In this document: positions 18,690-27,839 of the stretch, one piece after another
How the letters are laid out: the number at the start of each line of letters is the position of its first letter
How positions within the stretch are numbered: position 1 is the first letter of the stretch
The notes under the pieces: model-generated
What the model saw: the letters and a program-made list of their open reading frames with translations, nothing else
Databases searched by the model: none
Told to the model about the DNA's origin: nothing
Made by a program: the position numbers and the translations under genes
From: Pomphorhynchus laevis
Lineage: Eukaryota > Acanthocephala > Palaeacanthocephala > Echinorhynchida > Pomphorhynchidae
Assembly (NCBI GenBank): GCA_012934845.2
Contig: WNNJ02000541.1
Location: 1 to 64,000, forward strand
Direction: 5' to 3'
Length of the DNA stretch: 64,000 bases

Positions 18690-19105
18690 TTAATTTACAG
18701 AAATTAGGTTCCCGTAAACGGGCCTATAAATGAGATTTATTATCAGGAAAGATTGAATGTCTTCTACTTGATCGCGGCATTCGCAGACATAGTGAAGAAG
18801 CACGTGCAGTCGAGAAGCTAATCTTGCGTTTAAGGTGAACCAATACATCACTATATTTTTCTGATTTTAACTTCGATGATATCAAGGCAATGTCCTTGAG
18901 TAGCTTAAGAGCTCGCGGTCCAACTCCTCCTGATGATGAAAAAATTAATGGTATAAACTTGCTTTCTTCCACAATGACAATTCTTTCATTGTATTTGCTG
19001 TTTTTGCGATTTTCATTATATTCAAAGGCGGCGAGAGGCGAACTGCTGGCATATGACGGAGCATGTACTGAAAAAACATTGACGTCAAAATTTTTTATAA
19101 TAATA
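18690..19105 (-). mobile_element. R2-superfamily LINE fragment d (3' end)
   Basis: Minus strand; it opens with FSVHAPSYASSSPLA, continues YNENRKNSKYNERIVIVEES, FSSSGGVGPRAL and ends at 18724. 5'-truncated just after the nuclease core. 3' UTR motif at 18707-18724, where the stop codon overlaps the motif. Confidence 0.85.
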
Positions 19106-19273
19106 TTTTTTTTTGAAAGTACCTCTTTCTTTATTATATGTTATAATAATTTTTTTTTAATAATATAAATTATTCAAAAATATGACAGCTTAAAGGTTAC
19201 CCTCTAATGGGTCCAAAGTGGCAATTCAAAAACTGAATGTTTAGTTCAAAGGGAGTTGATCGTACAAATCGAC

Positions 19274-22200
19274 TTAGAGTGGTGCGTCCTTATCGTGAAT
19301 TAGAGTTCCTGGTTCTTGATACCTGTTTCGCATAGCCATCGATGTGGATTTTATAATAAGGAGTGAAATCCTGGCTCTTTCTTGACGGATCAAATCGGGA
19401 TATGAAAGGTTGTTGTTGCTCGCTTTAAGTGAAGATATGCGCTTAAGTATCGAGTCCGCTATCTTTCCAATACCACCAACAGTTGAGAAAATCAACGGGT
19501 GAAACGAAGCATTTTCTATTTTCGCAATCCGCTCTGTATATTTTGCCTGCTTCCGATTTTCATGGTACTTGAAGGGATCCTTCATTGTATCCAAGGAATA
19601 AGACGGCGCTAGGTTGTTGAAAACGCATACGTCCATAAAGGACCGCTCCGTCAGATTCCCGAAGAGGCCAGTACATCTTATGTCTGATCTTGCCTCTCTG
19701 TCCCGTGATGTGGCTTGAGATTCAAAAATGACTGTGTCTGGAACCGGGAGCAATACTGGTTCTGTACATACGAGTCGACAGGTTTCCTTGAGTGATCTAG
19801 CAATCTCGTTAGCGACACTGTTGTGACGAATGAAGTTGAAACAGCCTGTCTTGCATGAAAGTGCGTGTATTGTTGTTAGAGACACTCCACACGCACACTC
19901 ACCCAAATAGCGGTTCGGTTTCCACTCGTATCTTATTGAAATCGCGTCGTGGAATTCTGAGGAGGATATGAACAAACCCTCAACAAACCCTGCTGTTAAC
20001 CACGAGTAGGCACCTTTCATGCTGGCATTCCATAAAATTGTCTTTAAATCATTTTTAGAGTTACTAGTAATCTCCGTCACCATTCTGTTAAACTTTATTA
20101 TGTTCATTTCTCTTATCTGCTTGACTACATTATGCTGAGTCGTTTCTAGGGGAACTTCTGAGTGGTCTCTATCTACACTAGCCCTATACATCATGCGTGA
20201 TTTCTCGTATTCATTATTGCATTCTTGAGTATAGTCGACTATACCAAGTCCTCCATATCTGCATGGTAAAGCTACTATTCTACTTGACTCATCGTCGAGG
20301 CTGTTGATTCCCAGCATTCCCGGCAAAAGATTATGAAGTATCGCATTCTTTAAAGGTATTAGAAGACAATCTGCTACTTCACATGTTCTAAGAATGTATG
20401 AAAATTTGTGTAGCAAAGCTTTGATTAGCAAAGTGTATCCGGCGAAGGCGTCTCTATCGGCAATCTGTTTTAGCTTTTCTATTTGACCTGACCAATTCGT
20501 TACTTTGTTGATTATCTCGGTTTCAACATATTGTTCGAGCCCAATCATGCTCCCAAGGTATTTGATTCCATCGCATCGAATATCTACACCATCATCCGCG
20601 AGTTCATCCAGACAATCAATATTACAGGTTTTGCCTGTCAATACAGTACATTTTGATGAATTTGTTATGAATCCAAACGCGGGTCCTATTCGGTTAAGCT
20701 CTTTCCATACCTTATTTATATCGCTTGGTTTGCCCACGCACGCTCCATCATCGGCGTACCAACAGTGTTTAGCGTTTGGAGCTACTTGTTTTAGTTTTCC
20801 AATTAGTGGCATCGAGGCTGCAGCGAATGCTGCCATGGCGAGAGGGTCTCCTTGTATGAAACCTTCTGTTGATTTTAATATTGAGTTATCCACCACCAGC
20901 ATCGAAGGTTGAATGTAGGTATTGTGCAATATCGTCGACATTGCGGGACAGATGAATTTCATATTTTCCAGTGCCATTTTTCGGTTGCAGTTATTAAAGG
21001 CATTGGTTGCATCTATTAGTAAGATGCATTCATCAGACGATTGACTAAACGCATCTCGAATCGTGTGAATAGCAATCTCTGTTCCACATCTTTGGCCTGC
21101 ACAAAGTTGCGTAAAACCACATACACTCCTAACATCTTTTCCAATAAATGACAACACGGTACGTCCCGCAATCCGTCTCAATACTTCTCCTACTCCAATG
21201 GGTCTAATCCCATTATGCTTTTCCAGCGGTATAAGGCGACTGACTGTGAACGCTTGTAACGCTACTGGATTTAACTTTTCGCTTGAAATCTTTATTACAA
21301 ATCCGCATATCGCTGCGGCAAGACGTTTTGAGGCTAATCCATGTATTGTTAGAAATTTACGCCACTCATCTGCACATACTCCCGAAGACCCGGCAGATCC
21401 CTTGGTACTTTTGGACGCTTTAATTATATCATCAGGTGTGATATCGAAAAACCTTGTGTCGTGATGATCCACACAACCAGCCATTTTTTCTTTCAGAAGG
21501 TATTCTTCGTTCACCGTAGAGGCTCTTGGGTGGAGTTCTTCTAATTTTTCGAGTACCGTTTTGCCTTGAATTATTGTTCCAGCAGCCAAAACTCCTGAGT
21601 GTTGTCCTTTGTCTAGCAACCTTGATGCCTTTCCGTATTTTCCAGATTTAATCAATTTAACTGTTTTCTCGAACACGAAAGATTCTGGTAGCTTTTTATT
21701 TTCAATGTTATCCTTTCTCATTTTCTGTAGGTAGGATGCTTCGGACATAAGTTCGTTAAGTTTCAAATCTTTGAGTAATGTTAATCTTCTTTCTAGGGTT
21801 TTTCGTAGTAAGTTAACCTTCCGCGTTGGCGGCCTCTGCAATAGCAGTTGACATAGCATAGTAGATCGAACTAGAGGATCGTATGCGCATACATTTGACT
21901 GATTGAAATATTCGAAACATTCACTCAAAAGATCAATAAATTTCTGACTGGCGCCACATTTGGGAAGCGCAAAATGATTTGGGATCCATTTTATTACCTC
22001 CGTAAAACCAGTGCTCCAAAATAGATTCTGATTGGTAGCATAATTGATTGGTGACAAGGCACACGCGCTCGAGACTTCGGCGATAGAATCGACGTTTGTT
22101 GCATTATGCATTTCTAGCACTTTATCGGTAGTATTTGCTCTAGGTTGATGAACAGGGTCATTGTATACAGTTTTCGTCTTTCTAGTACAGTTCGGAGCTC

Positions 22201-22318
22201 TGCAGTTTATGCAGTTCGAGCCTGCTTTTGCGCACCGGCAACCTTTGCATCTTGCTGCATCAGTGTTACATGAGCAGCATGGTCTACTTGTAGACGGTTT
22301 GCCACGAGGCATTGCCAC
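19274..22318 (-). CDS. Intact R2-superfamily LINE protein (reverse transcriptase and restriction-like endonuclease)
   Basis: 1014 residues from MAMPRGKP; the Met at 3 aligns with the start of element c. Residues 14-44 are a CXC/CRC-like cysteine cluster (CCSC, CKGCRCAK, CINC, C). Polymerase: RPIGVGEVLRRI 372-383, ILLIDATNAFN 432-442 (motif A), EGFIQGDPLAMAAFAAA 485-501 (B), WYADDGACVG 520-529 (C), KYLGSMIG 586-593. Thumb: YGGLGIVD 688-695. CCHC C808, C810, H818, C822; RHN 831-833; nuclease residues D879 and D896. The protein is expected to bind its RNA, nick the target and reverse-transcribe in place. All catalytic residues I can check are present. Confidence 0.93.
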   Translation of the reverse strand: MAMPRGKPSTSRPCCSCNTDAARCKGCRCAKAGSNCINCRAPNCTRKTKTVYNDPVHQPRANTTDKVLEMHNATNVDSIAEVSSACALSPINYATNQNLFWSTGFTEVIKWIPNHFALPKCGASQKFIDLLSECFEYFNQSNVCAYDPLVRSTMLCQLLLQRPPTRKVNLLRKTLERRLTLLKDLKLNELMSEASYLQKMRKDNIENKKLPESFVFEKTVKLIKSGKYGKASRLLDKGQHSGVLAAGTIIQGKTVLEKLEELHPRASTVNEEYLLKEKMAGCVDHHDTRFFDITPDDIIKASKSTKGSAGSSGVCADEWRKFLTIHGLASKRLAAAICGFVIKISSEKLNPVALQAFTVSRLIPLEKHNGIRPIGVGEVLRRIAGRTVLSFIGKDVRSVCGFTQLCAGQRCGTEIAIHTIRDAFSQSSDECILLIDATNAFNNCNRKMALENMKFICPAMSTILHNTYIQPSMLVVDNSILKSTEGFIQGDPLAMAAFAAASMPLIGKLKQVAPNAKHCWYADDGACVGKPSDINKVWKELNRIGPAFGFITNSSKCTVLTGKTCNIDCLDELADDGVDIRCDGIKYLGSMIGLEQYVETEIINKVTNWSGQIEKLKQIADRDAFAGYTLLIKALLHKFSYILRTCEVADCLLIPLKNAILHNLLPGMLGINSLDDESSRIVALPCRYGGLGIVDYTQECNNEYEKSRMMYRASVDRDHSEVPLETTQHNVVKQIREMNIIKFNRMVTEITSNSKNDLKTILWNASMKGAYSWLTAGFVEGLFISSSEFHDAISIRYEWKPNRYLGECACGVSLTTIHALSCKTGCFNFIRHNSVANEIARSLKETCRLVCTEPVLLPVPDTVIFESQATSRDREARSDIRCTGLFGNLTERSFMDVCVFNNLAPSYSLDTMKDPFKYHENRKQAKYTERIAKIENASFHPLIFSTVGGIGKIADSILKRISSLKASNNNLSYPDLIRQERARISLLIIKSTSMAMRNRYQEPGTLIHDKDAPL

Positions 22319-22521
22319 TCCCTCAGTGTAAGTAATGTAAGTATTTGTTAGTTAGCAGCTAAGAATTTCAATTGTAATTTGTGTAATATGATTGTAAGTA
22401 GTTAATGGGTATCAAGATAGTTTAAACTCAATATGCACACTAGTCAGAGCCCTTGTATCTCGGGATGACTGCTGGAAAGTCGATTGTAATTTGTGTATGT
22501 TATTTATTGTATGTTATTTTA

Positions 22522-22619
22522 TTGTCGTGAGATTGTCGTGAGGTTGTCGTGAGGTTGTCGTGAGGTTGTCGTGAGGTTGTCGTGAGGTTGTCGTGAGGTT
22601 GTCGTGAGGTTGTCGTGAG
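22522..22619 (+). repeat. Nine-copy 11-bp minisatellite in the 5' region of element e
   Basis: TTGTCGTGAG is repeated nine times at an exact 11-bp period (the spacer base is A once and G otherwise). It lies about 200 bp upstream of the start codon of element e. Perfect units suggest recent expansion. Confidence 0.95.
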
Positions 22620-22679
22620 TTTTAGTTTGTTATATTGAATAATAATATAATAAAAATAATTTTTTTTGTCAATATTTTT

Positions 22680-22785
22680 TTTACAATAAAAGGTTCCCGC
22701 AAATTGACCTGCAATTCACGAAAATAATAATGTAGAGATGAATTATTGGCCTCTTAGTCTCTCGACGTTGGGCTAAAATAAATAA
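22680..22785 (-). mobile_element. R2-superfamily LINE fragment f (extreme 3' end)
   Basis: Only about 100 bp. It has the family motif at 22692-22709 (element sense GGTCAATTTGCGGGAACC) beside an AT-rich tail and a short upstream stretch that may be the last codons. It is the sixth same-strand member of the stack. Confidence 0.6.
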
Positions 22786-22824
22786 AAAACACCGAATATA
22801 CATTAAAACAAAGAAAAGTACAAA

Positions 22825-23031
22825 ATGTCTTCACCCATGGCTACCGACTCTGTAGTTTGTCAATCTTCCTCAAGCTCATATTTGAAAGATGAGGGCAGTC
22901 AAACACGTAAAGAAAAGAATTACATGATTGGAGGCAATACATACAGATGCATGTTGATGTGCAGTTATGACGGGGAATACGAATGGAGCAAAATTTATCA
23001 TGGTACCCATGAAGAGAAACTCTCCAAGTAA
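22825..23031 (+). CDS. Unknown small ORF, 68 codons
   Basis: MSSPMATDSVVCQ, Ser-rich, then KEKNYMIGGNTYRCMLMC and EYEWSKIYHGTHEEKLSK. Codon use is not low-complexity and it lies between an R2-type tail and an L2-like 3' end, with no other explanation for the sequence. I do not recognise it. It could be a gene fragment picked up as a passenger or part of an unknown transposon. No splice context stands out. Confidence 0.3.
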   Translation: MSSPMATDSVVCQSSSSSYLKDEGSQTRKEKNYMIGGNTYRCMLMCSYDGEYEWSKIYHGTHEEKLSK

Positions 23032-23097
23032 GATGGCGTTTTTGCGTTCGTGGATTTCGCCAATTGATTTGAATGAATGCAGGGGTAATAATGCAAA

Positions 23098-23520
23098 TTT
23101 ATTTTATGTGACAAATGCGTACAATGAAAAAGTCAAACAGATAAATTGTTTAAATGGGATCGGATTTGTCGTTTGAAGCACGGCAGGGAAGTTGATTGGC
23201 GTATATGAATGGGCAGATGGTTCCATGATAGAGGAGCAGCCACGAGGAAGGCGCGGAGTCCAAAGGAGGTAGAGTAGTTTGGGACATGTGAAAGAAGGGA
23301 ATTACTGGAACGCAAGGAACAGTAAACAGGACGAGAATTATCAAGAAAAGGAAGGTTGAGAAATGAAGGGGTATGAAAAGTTACAAGGCGGAAAGCAATG
23401 AGAAGAAGACGAATTTGAACACCACAATAAATTGTAGGCAAATCGAGAGAAGCAAGATGGTAGGATGTATGATCAAAACGACGAAAACGTAGGAGAATTA
23501 GGTCGGCTGCGTTGACGATG
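23098..23520 (-). mobile_element. L2-like LINE 4, 3' fragment
   Basis: Minus strand. The frame 23441-23133 reads SNSLLSHVPNYSTSFGLRAF, VAAPLSWNHLPIHIRQS and FKRQIRSHLNN, the C-terminus of the L2-like family. The 3' end GTACGCATTTGTCACATAAA is diverged from the family form. Its 5' edge (ACAACGCATCG) abuts the TATTATTATT tail of L2-like LINE 1 copy B, giving a head-to-tail pair. Confidence 0.85.
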
Positions 23521-25156
23521 CGTTGTAATAATAATACAATAATTTATTTAACGTGGCAAATGCGTGCAAAATGCACGCTTACATGACCACTAACAAAAAA
23601 AGAACATCAAATGTCACAGGTAATTAATTAAGTGTTGAAAAAGAATTGGATTTGGCGTTTGAAGTACGGCATATATGTTGATTGGCGGATATGAATAGGC
23701 AGTTGATTCCACAAGAGAGGAGCAGCCACAACGAAAGAGCGGAAGCCAAAAGAGGTAGAGTAGATTGGGATATGTAAAAGAAGGGAATTACCGGAACGCA
23801 GAGCACAATACACAGTACGAGAATTGTCGAGAAAAGGAAGGTTGAGAAATGAAGGGTTATGAGAAGTTATAAGGCGAAAAGCAATGATAAGATGACGAAT
23901 TTGAACAGGACAATAAATGGTAGGCCAATCAAGAGAAACAAGATAGTGGGATGTACGATCAAAACGACGAAGACGGAGGAGAACTCGAACGGCAGCGTTA
24001 TGATGCGTTAAAAAGGAAGAAGAGTGGATTTAGGTGAGTTGGAAAATAGACTAAGACAGTAATCAAGTCTTGAGAAAAGAAGAGAAGATATGAGAGTCAT
24101 ACAAGAAGGGAAATCGATCAATCTACGAACTTGACGGAGATTGCGGAGTATCAAGGTAGATGAGCGTACTTTATCACTAACCAAAGGTTTAAGTGAAAGT
24201 CGGTGTCAACATGGAAGCCTAGGAAAACGTGATTATCAACGATAGGAAGAATTTTAGAATTTAATGATACGGAGGGAGGTTCGAAGCCGAGGCGTCGAGG
24301 TAGGATCCACATAATTTTGGATTTATCAGGATTCAGAGAAAGGCGAAGGGAAGAAAGATGATTGGAAATTGAGACAAGACAGTCGGAAGCAGAAACACTA
24401 AGATCGTGAATACGATAAACAGGTGCATGAGCATAATGAGAATGTCATCAGCATGTTGCATAACATGGAAGTTAAATTTATGATAAATTGGAGACAAATC
24501 ATCGAGAAGAGAGAAAAGCATAGGGCCTAATACGGAGCCTTGTAGAACACTGGACGGGGCTGACAAAGGATGGGAGATCGAAGAGTTAGAATAGACGCGA
24601 AATGTACGGTTTGATAGATAGAAGAAAACCATGATACAGTGGGTAAAGAGAAGCCATAATCATGACGAAGGCGATGGAGAAGAATCGAGTGATGGACGAT
24701 GTCAAAAGCAGACGATAGATCAAGAGAAACTATGACACTACATAATTTATGATCGCGCGATATGAGTAAGTCGTTATAAACTTTAAGACATGCAATTTCG
24801 GTAGAGTAATTAGAGCGAAAAGCGGCTTGGAATGGAGGAAATAAGTTAGAGGAAAAGAGATATATATTATATTGCTTAAGAACGAGACGCTCAATGAGTT
24901 TGCAATGGGTTTGGAGAAGTGAAATAATACAGTAAGAAGATGGTAGTGAGGAGTCAAGAGATTGCTTTTTGATGAGAGGATGAACAGTAGCGTATTTCCA
25001 GATGCAAGGAAATGTACGGCTACGGATGGACGAGTTGAACAATTTGGTTAGGAGGGGTAAGATATATGAGCAGATATTTTTAAGCAAGTGAGTTAGAATT
25101 GGGTCAGAAGGAGAGGTTTTATTAGGTAATGACATCAGAACCGAAGAAACTTCATC
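23521..25156 (-). mobile_element. L2-like LINE 1, 3' half including 3' end, copy B
   Basis: Continuation of the same element as 1-974, here visible to its 3' end: the C-terminus (frames at 23813-23624 with NSLLLHIPIYSTSFGFRSF) and the 3' UTR (ACATGACC / GCACGCATTTGCCACG complement at 23560-23590) with an AATAAATTATTGTATTATT tail. Reverse transcriptase frames are at 25135-24527 and 24632-24333. Together with 27840-30364 the element is about 4.1 kb without its insert. Confidence 0.88.
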
Positions 25157-26051
25157 TTTCCAGCTGTCTTATCTCAATTTCCAATCATCTTTCTTCCCTT
25201 CGCCTTTCTCTGAATCCTGATAAATCTAAAATTATGTGGATCCTACCTCGAAGCTTCGGCGGAGAACCTCCTTCCGTATCACTAAATTCTACAATTCTTC
25301 CTATCGTTGATAATTTCGTTTTCCTAGGCTTTCATTTCGACAACCGACTTTCACTTAAACCTTTCGTTAGTGATAAAGTACGCTCATCTACCTTGAAACT
25401 CCGCAATCTCCGTCAAGTTTGTAGATTGATCGATTTCCCTTCTTGTATGACTCTCATATCTTCTCTTCTCAAGACTTGATTACTGTCTTAGTCTATTTTC
25501 CAACTCACCTAAATCCACTCTTCTTCCTTTACAACGCATCATCAACGCTGCCGTTCGAGTTCTCCTCCGTCTTCGTCGTTTTGATCATACATCCCACTAT
25601 CTTGTTTCTCTTGATTGGCCTACCATTTATTGTCGTGTTCAAATTCGTCTTCGTATCATTGCTTTTTGCCTTATAAATTATCATACCCCTTCATTTCTCA
25701 ACCTTCCTTTTCTCGACAATTCTCGTACTGTGTATTGTGCTCTGCGTTCCCGTAATTCCCTTCTTTTACTTGTCCCAAACTACTCTACCTCCTTTGGACT
25801 CCGCTCCTTCATTGTGGCTGCTCCTCTATCGTGGAATCAACTGCCTATTCATATCCGCCAATCAACATCTATGCCGTACTTCAAACGCTAAATCCAATTT
25901 TATTTCAACAATAAACTAATTACCTGTGACCTTTGATGTTCTTTTTTTGTTTGTTTGTGGTCATGTAAGCGTGCATTATGCACGCATTTGCCACGTTTAA
26001 TAAATTATTGTATTATTTTTAATAAATTATTGTATTATTATCAATAATAAT
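25157..26051 (+). mobile_element. L2-like LINE 2, 3' fragment, copy B
   Basis: Same as 975-1869. With 23521-24400 it forms a long inverted repeat of two related LINE 3' ends about 0.8 kb apart, which could fold into a large hairpin. Confidence 0.85.
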
Positions 26052-26068
26052 AAAACCCTCCTCTTTCC

Positions 26069-27839
26069 GAGGAGGGTTTTACGCAGGGCGACCCATTCGC
26101 AATGCCATGCTTTCCCTAGCCTCTTTACCGCTAATAGACAAAATTCGACGGACCGTCCCAGGTGTGCATCAAGTTTGGTTTGCCGACGACGCGAATTTTG
26201 TTGGTTGCCCAAGCAAAATCAAAGTATGGAAAGTTCTTTCAACAGACGGTATAAAGTACGGTTATTTCGTCAACCCGAGCAAGTCGCAAATACTATCGCA
26301 CCATCGCCTACATGCTGACCAGCTACCGTCACAAGACAAAGATATTTTATGACGCAATGAGGGTGCTTGGATCTGCAGTTGGTACACCTGATTATGAAGC
26401 AGCGGAACTCAGCCAACGTGTGGATGCATGGTCAACATTACTAAGTCGTCTAGGCGAGGTCGCAAAAATCGACCCACATGTAGCCTATGCAGGACTACCA
26501 CAGGCCATACAAGCAAAGTGGATTTATACCACAAGAACAATAAAGTGCGACAATGCTCTTTTAAATGGCATATCCGAGCAATTGAATAAAGAGCTCCTGA
26601 GCATCATAGCAGGATTGCCAATCGAAAATGGATGGGAAACCATCGTGACATCCCCTGTAGGTATGGGCGGTCTAGGAGTTCACGACCCCTTCCTAACCGC
26701 TCGTTCAAACTACGACCTCTCACAATCAATTAGCAACATCTACGAGTTGGGAATTACCGGACAGGCTTTGCGCGACATGCAATTAAAACAAATCAAACAG
26801 CTAGCGACATGTCATGATAATATACAAAACAAACGGTTGTCAGTTGCCCTTCTCAAAATGGATATAGTTGCCCAGAACGCAACCAAACATGCTCGAAGAG
26901 AAGGCGCATCATCGTGGCTAAGCATCCTGCCCCTTAAAACTGATAAATTATACCTGTCTCCAAGGGAGTTCAGAGACGCTATCTCAGCACGCTATGGACA
27001 AACTCCGTCAGACCTGATCGGCAGAGCATGCCCATGTGGCGAACAACTGTCGCTGGGGCACGGACTTTCATGTCCAAAAGGTGGATTGCCATCTATTCGG
27101 CATGACTCCGTTCGGGACGAAATTGCCAGGGAATTGGCGTCAATCGGTTGTGACATTGAGGTTGAACCAGTGCTGCAACCTATTCCAGACAACTTACATC
27201 TCGACACGGCAACAACATGTCGTGATTATGGTGCCCGACTTGATATATCCTGCCTAGGCTTAGGAAAGGGCGATTCGAGCGGACGTTCTTCGACGTCAAC
27301 GTATTTAATATTTTTGCTCAGTCGTACGTCAGCCGACCAGTCGATCCAGCATTTGACTACAATGTATCGCGAAAAAATGTTAAATATCTAAAAAGGGTGA
27401 CGAAAGTAAAGCACGGTAAATTCATTTCGCTGATATTTTCTTGGTCAGGTGGTATGGGAAAGGAGTCGCAAGCCTTGATAAAACGGATAGCAACGGCAAT
27501 AGCGCAAAGGGGTATTATTGAATGCGCGCATGCTGTTACACACTTAAAGCGTCACATCTCATTCATAATAGCCCGATCGGCCTCCGCATGCCTCAGAAGC
27601 GCGCGATCACAATCAAAAATCAAACAATTCGCGAACCAAAGCGCCCGAACAGCCGTGGATACTTGTGGTGAACTCGGTAAAACAATCAGATGGGGCGACG
27701 AAGAAGGTGGCGAACTTTGCCAATTTCAACAATTGTATATATAAACAAATGATCGCTCAATCGTTTAGTGGGCCTATTTGCGGGAACCCCTTTTTGTAAA
27801 TTTATTAAATAAATTTATTATTAAAAAAATATTATTATC
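26069..27839 (+). mobile_element. R2-superfamily LINE fragment g, copy B
   Basis: Same as 1887-3657, with the coding block at 26312-27391 and second-frame continuation at 27397-27744. The 3' UTR motif is at 27770-27789 and the junction hairpin at 26052-26080. Confidence 0.88.
26312..27391 (+). CDS. Thumb and R2-type endonuclease of element g, copy B
   Basis: Identical 359-codon block to 2130-3209 with the same CCHC knuckle and RHD box and the same frameshift after the ARLDISC box. Confidence 0.85.
   Translation: MLTSYRHKTKIFYDAMRVLGSAVGTPDYEAAELSQRVDAWSTLLSRLGEVAKIDPHVAYAGLPQAIQAKWIYTTRTIKCDNALLNGISEQLNKELLSIIAGLPIENGWETIVTSPVGMGGLGVHDPFLTARSNYDLSQSISNIYELGITGQALRDMQLKQIKQLATCHDNIQNKRLSVALLKMDIVAQNATKHARREGASSWLSILPLKTDKLYLSPREFRDAISARYGQTPSDLIGRACPCGEQLSLGHGLSCPKGGLPSIRHDSVRDEIARELASIGCDIEVEPVLQPIPDNLHLDTATTCRDYGARLDISCLGLGKGDSSGRSSTSTYLIFLLSRTSADQSIQHLTTMYREKMLNI

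Larger units (their letters stand above)
19180..22640 (-). mobile_element. R2-superfamily LINE e, apparently complete with an intact ORF
   Basis: Minus strand. The 5' region contains nine copies of an 11-bp repeat (22522-22619) and GTATGTTATTTTATTG, also seen upstream of element c. It has a single 1014-codon ORF, then a 3' UTR with the family motif at 19195-19214 and an AT-rich tail. It is the only element in the window with an undamaged protein, so possibly still mobile. Flanked on both sides by relatives in the same orientation. Confidence 0.9.

Noticed and set aside
22522-22619. Regular repeats resembling a CRISPR array
   Set aside because: An 11-bp unit with no spacers in an animal genome, upstream of a LINE ORF: a minisatellite.
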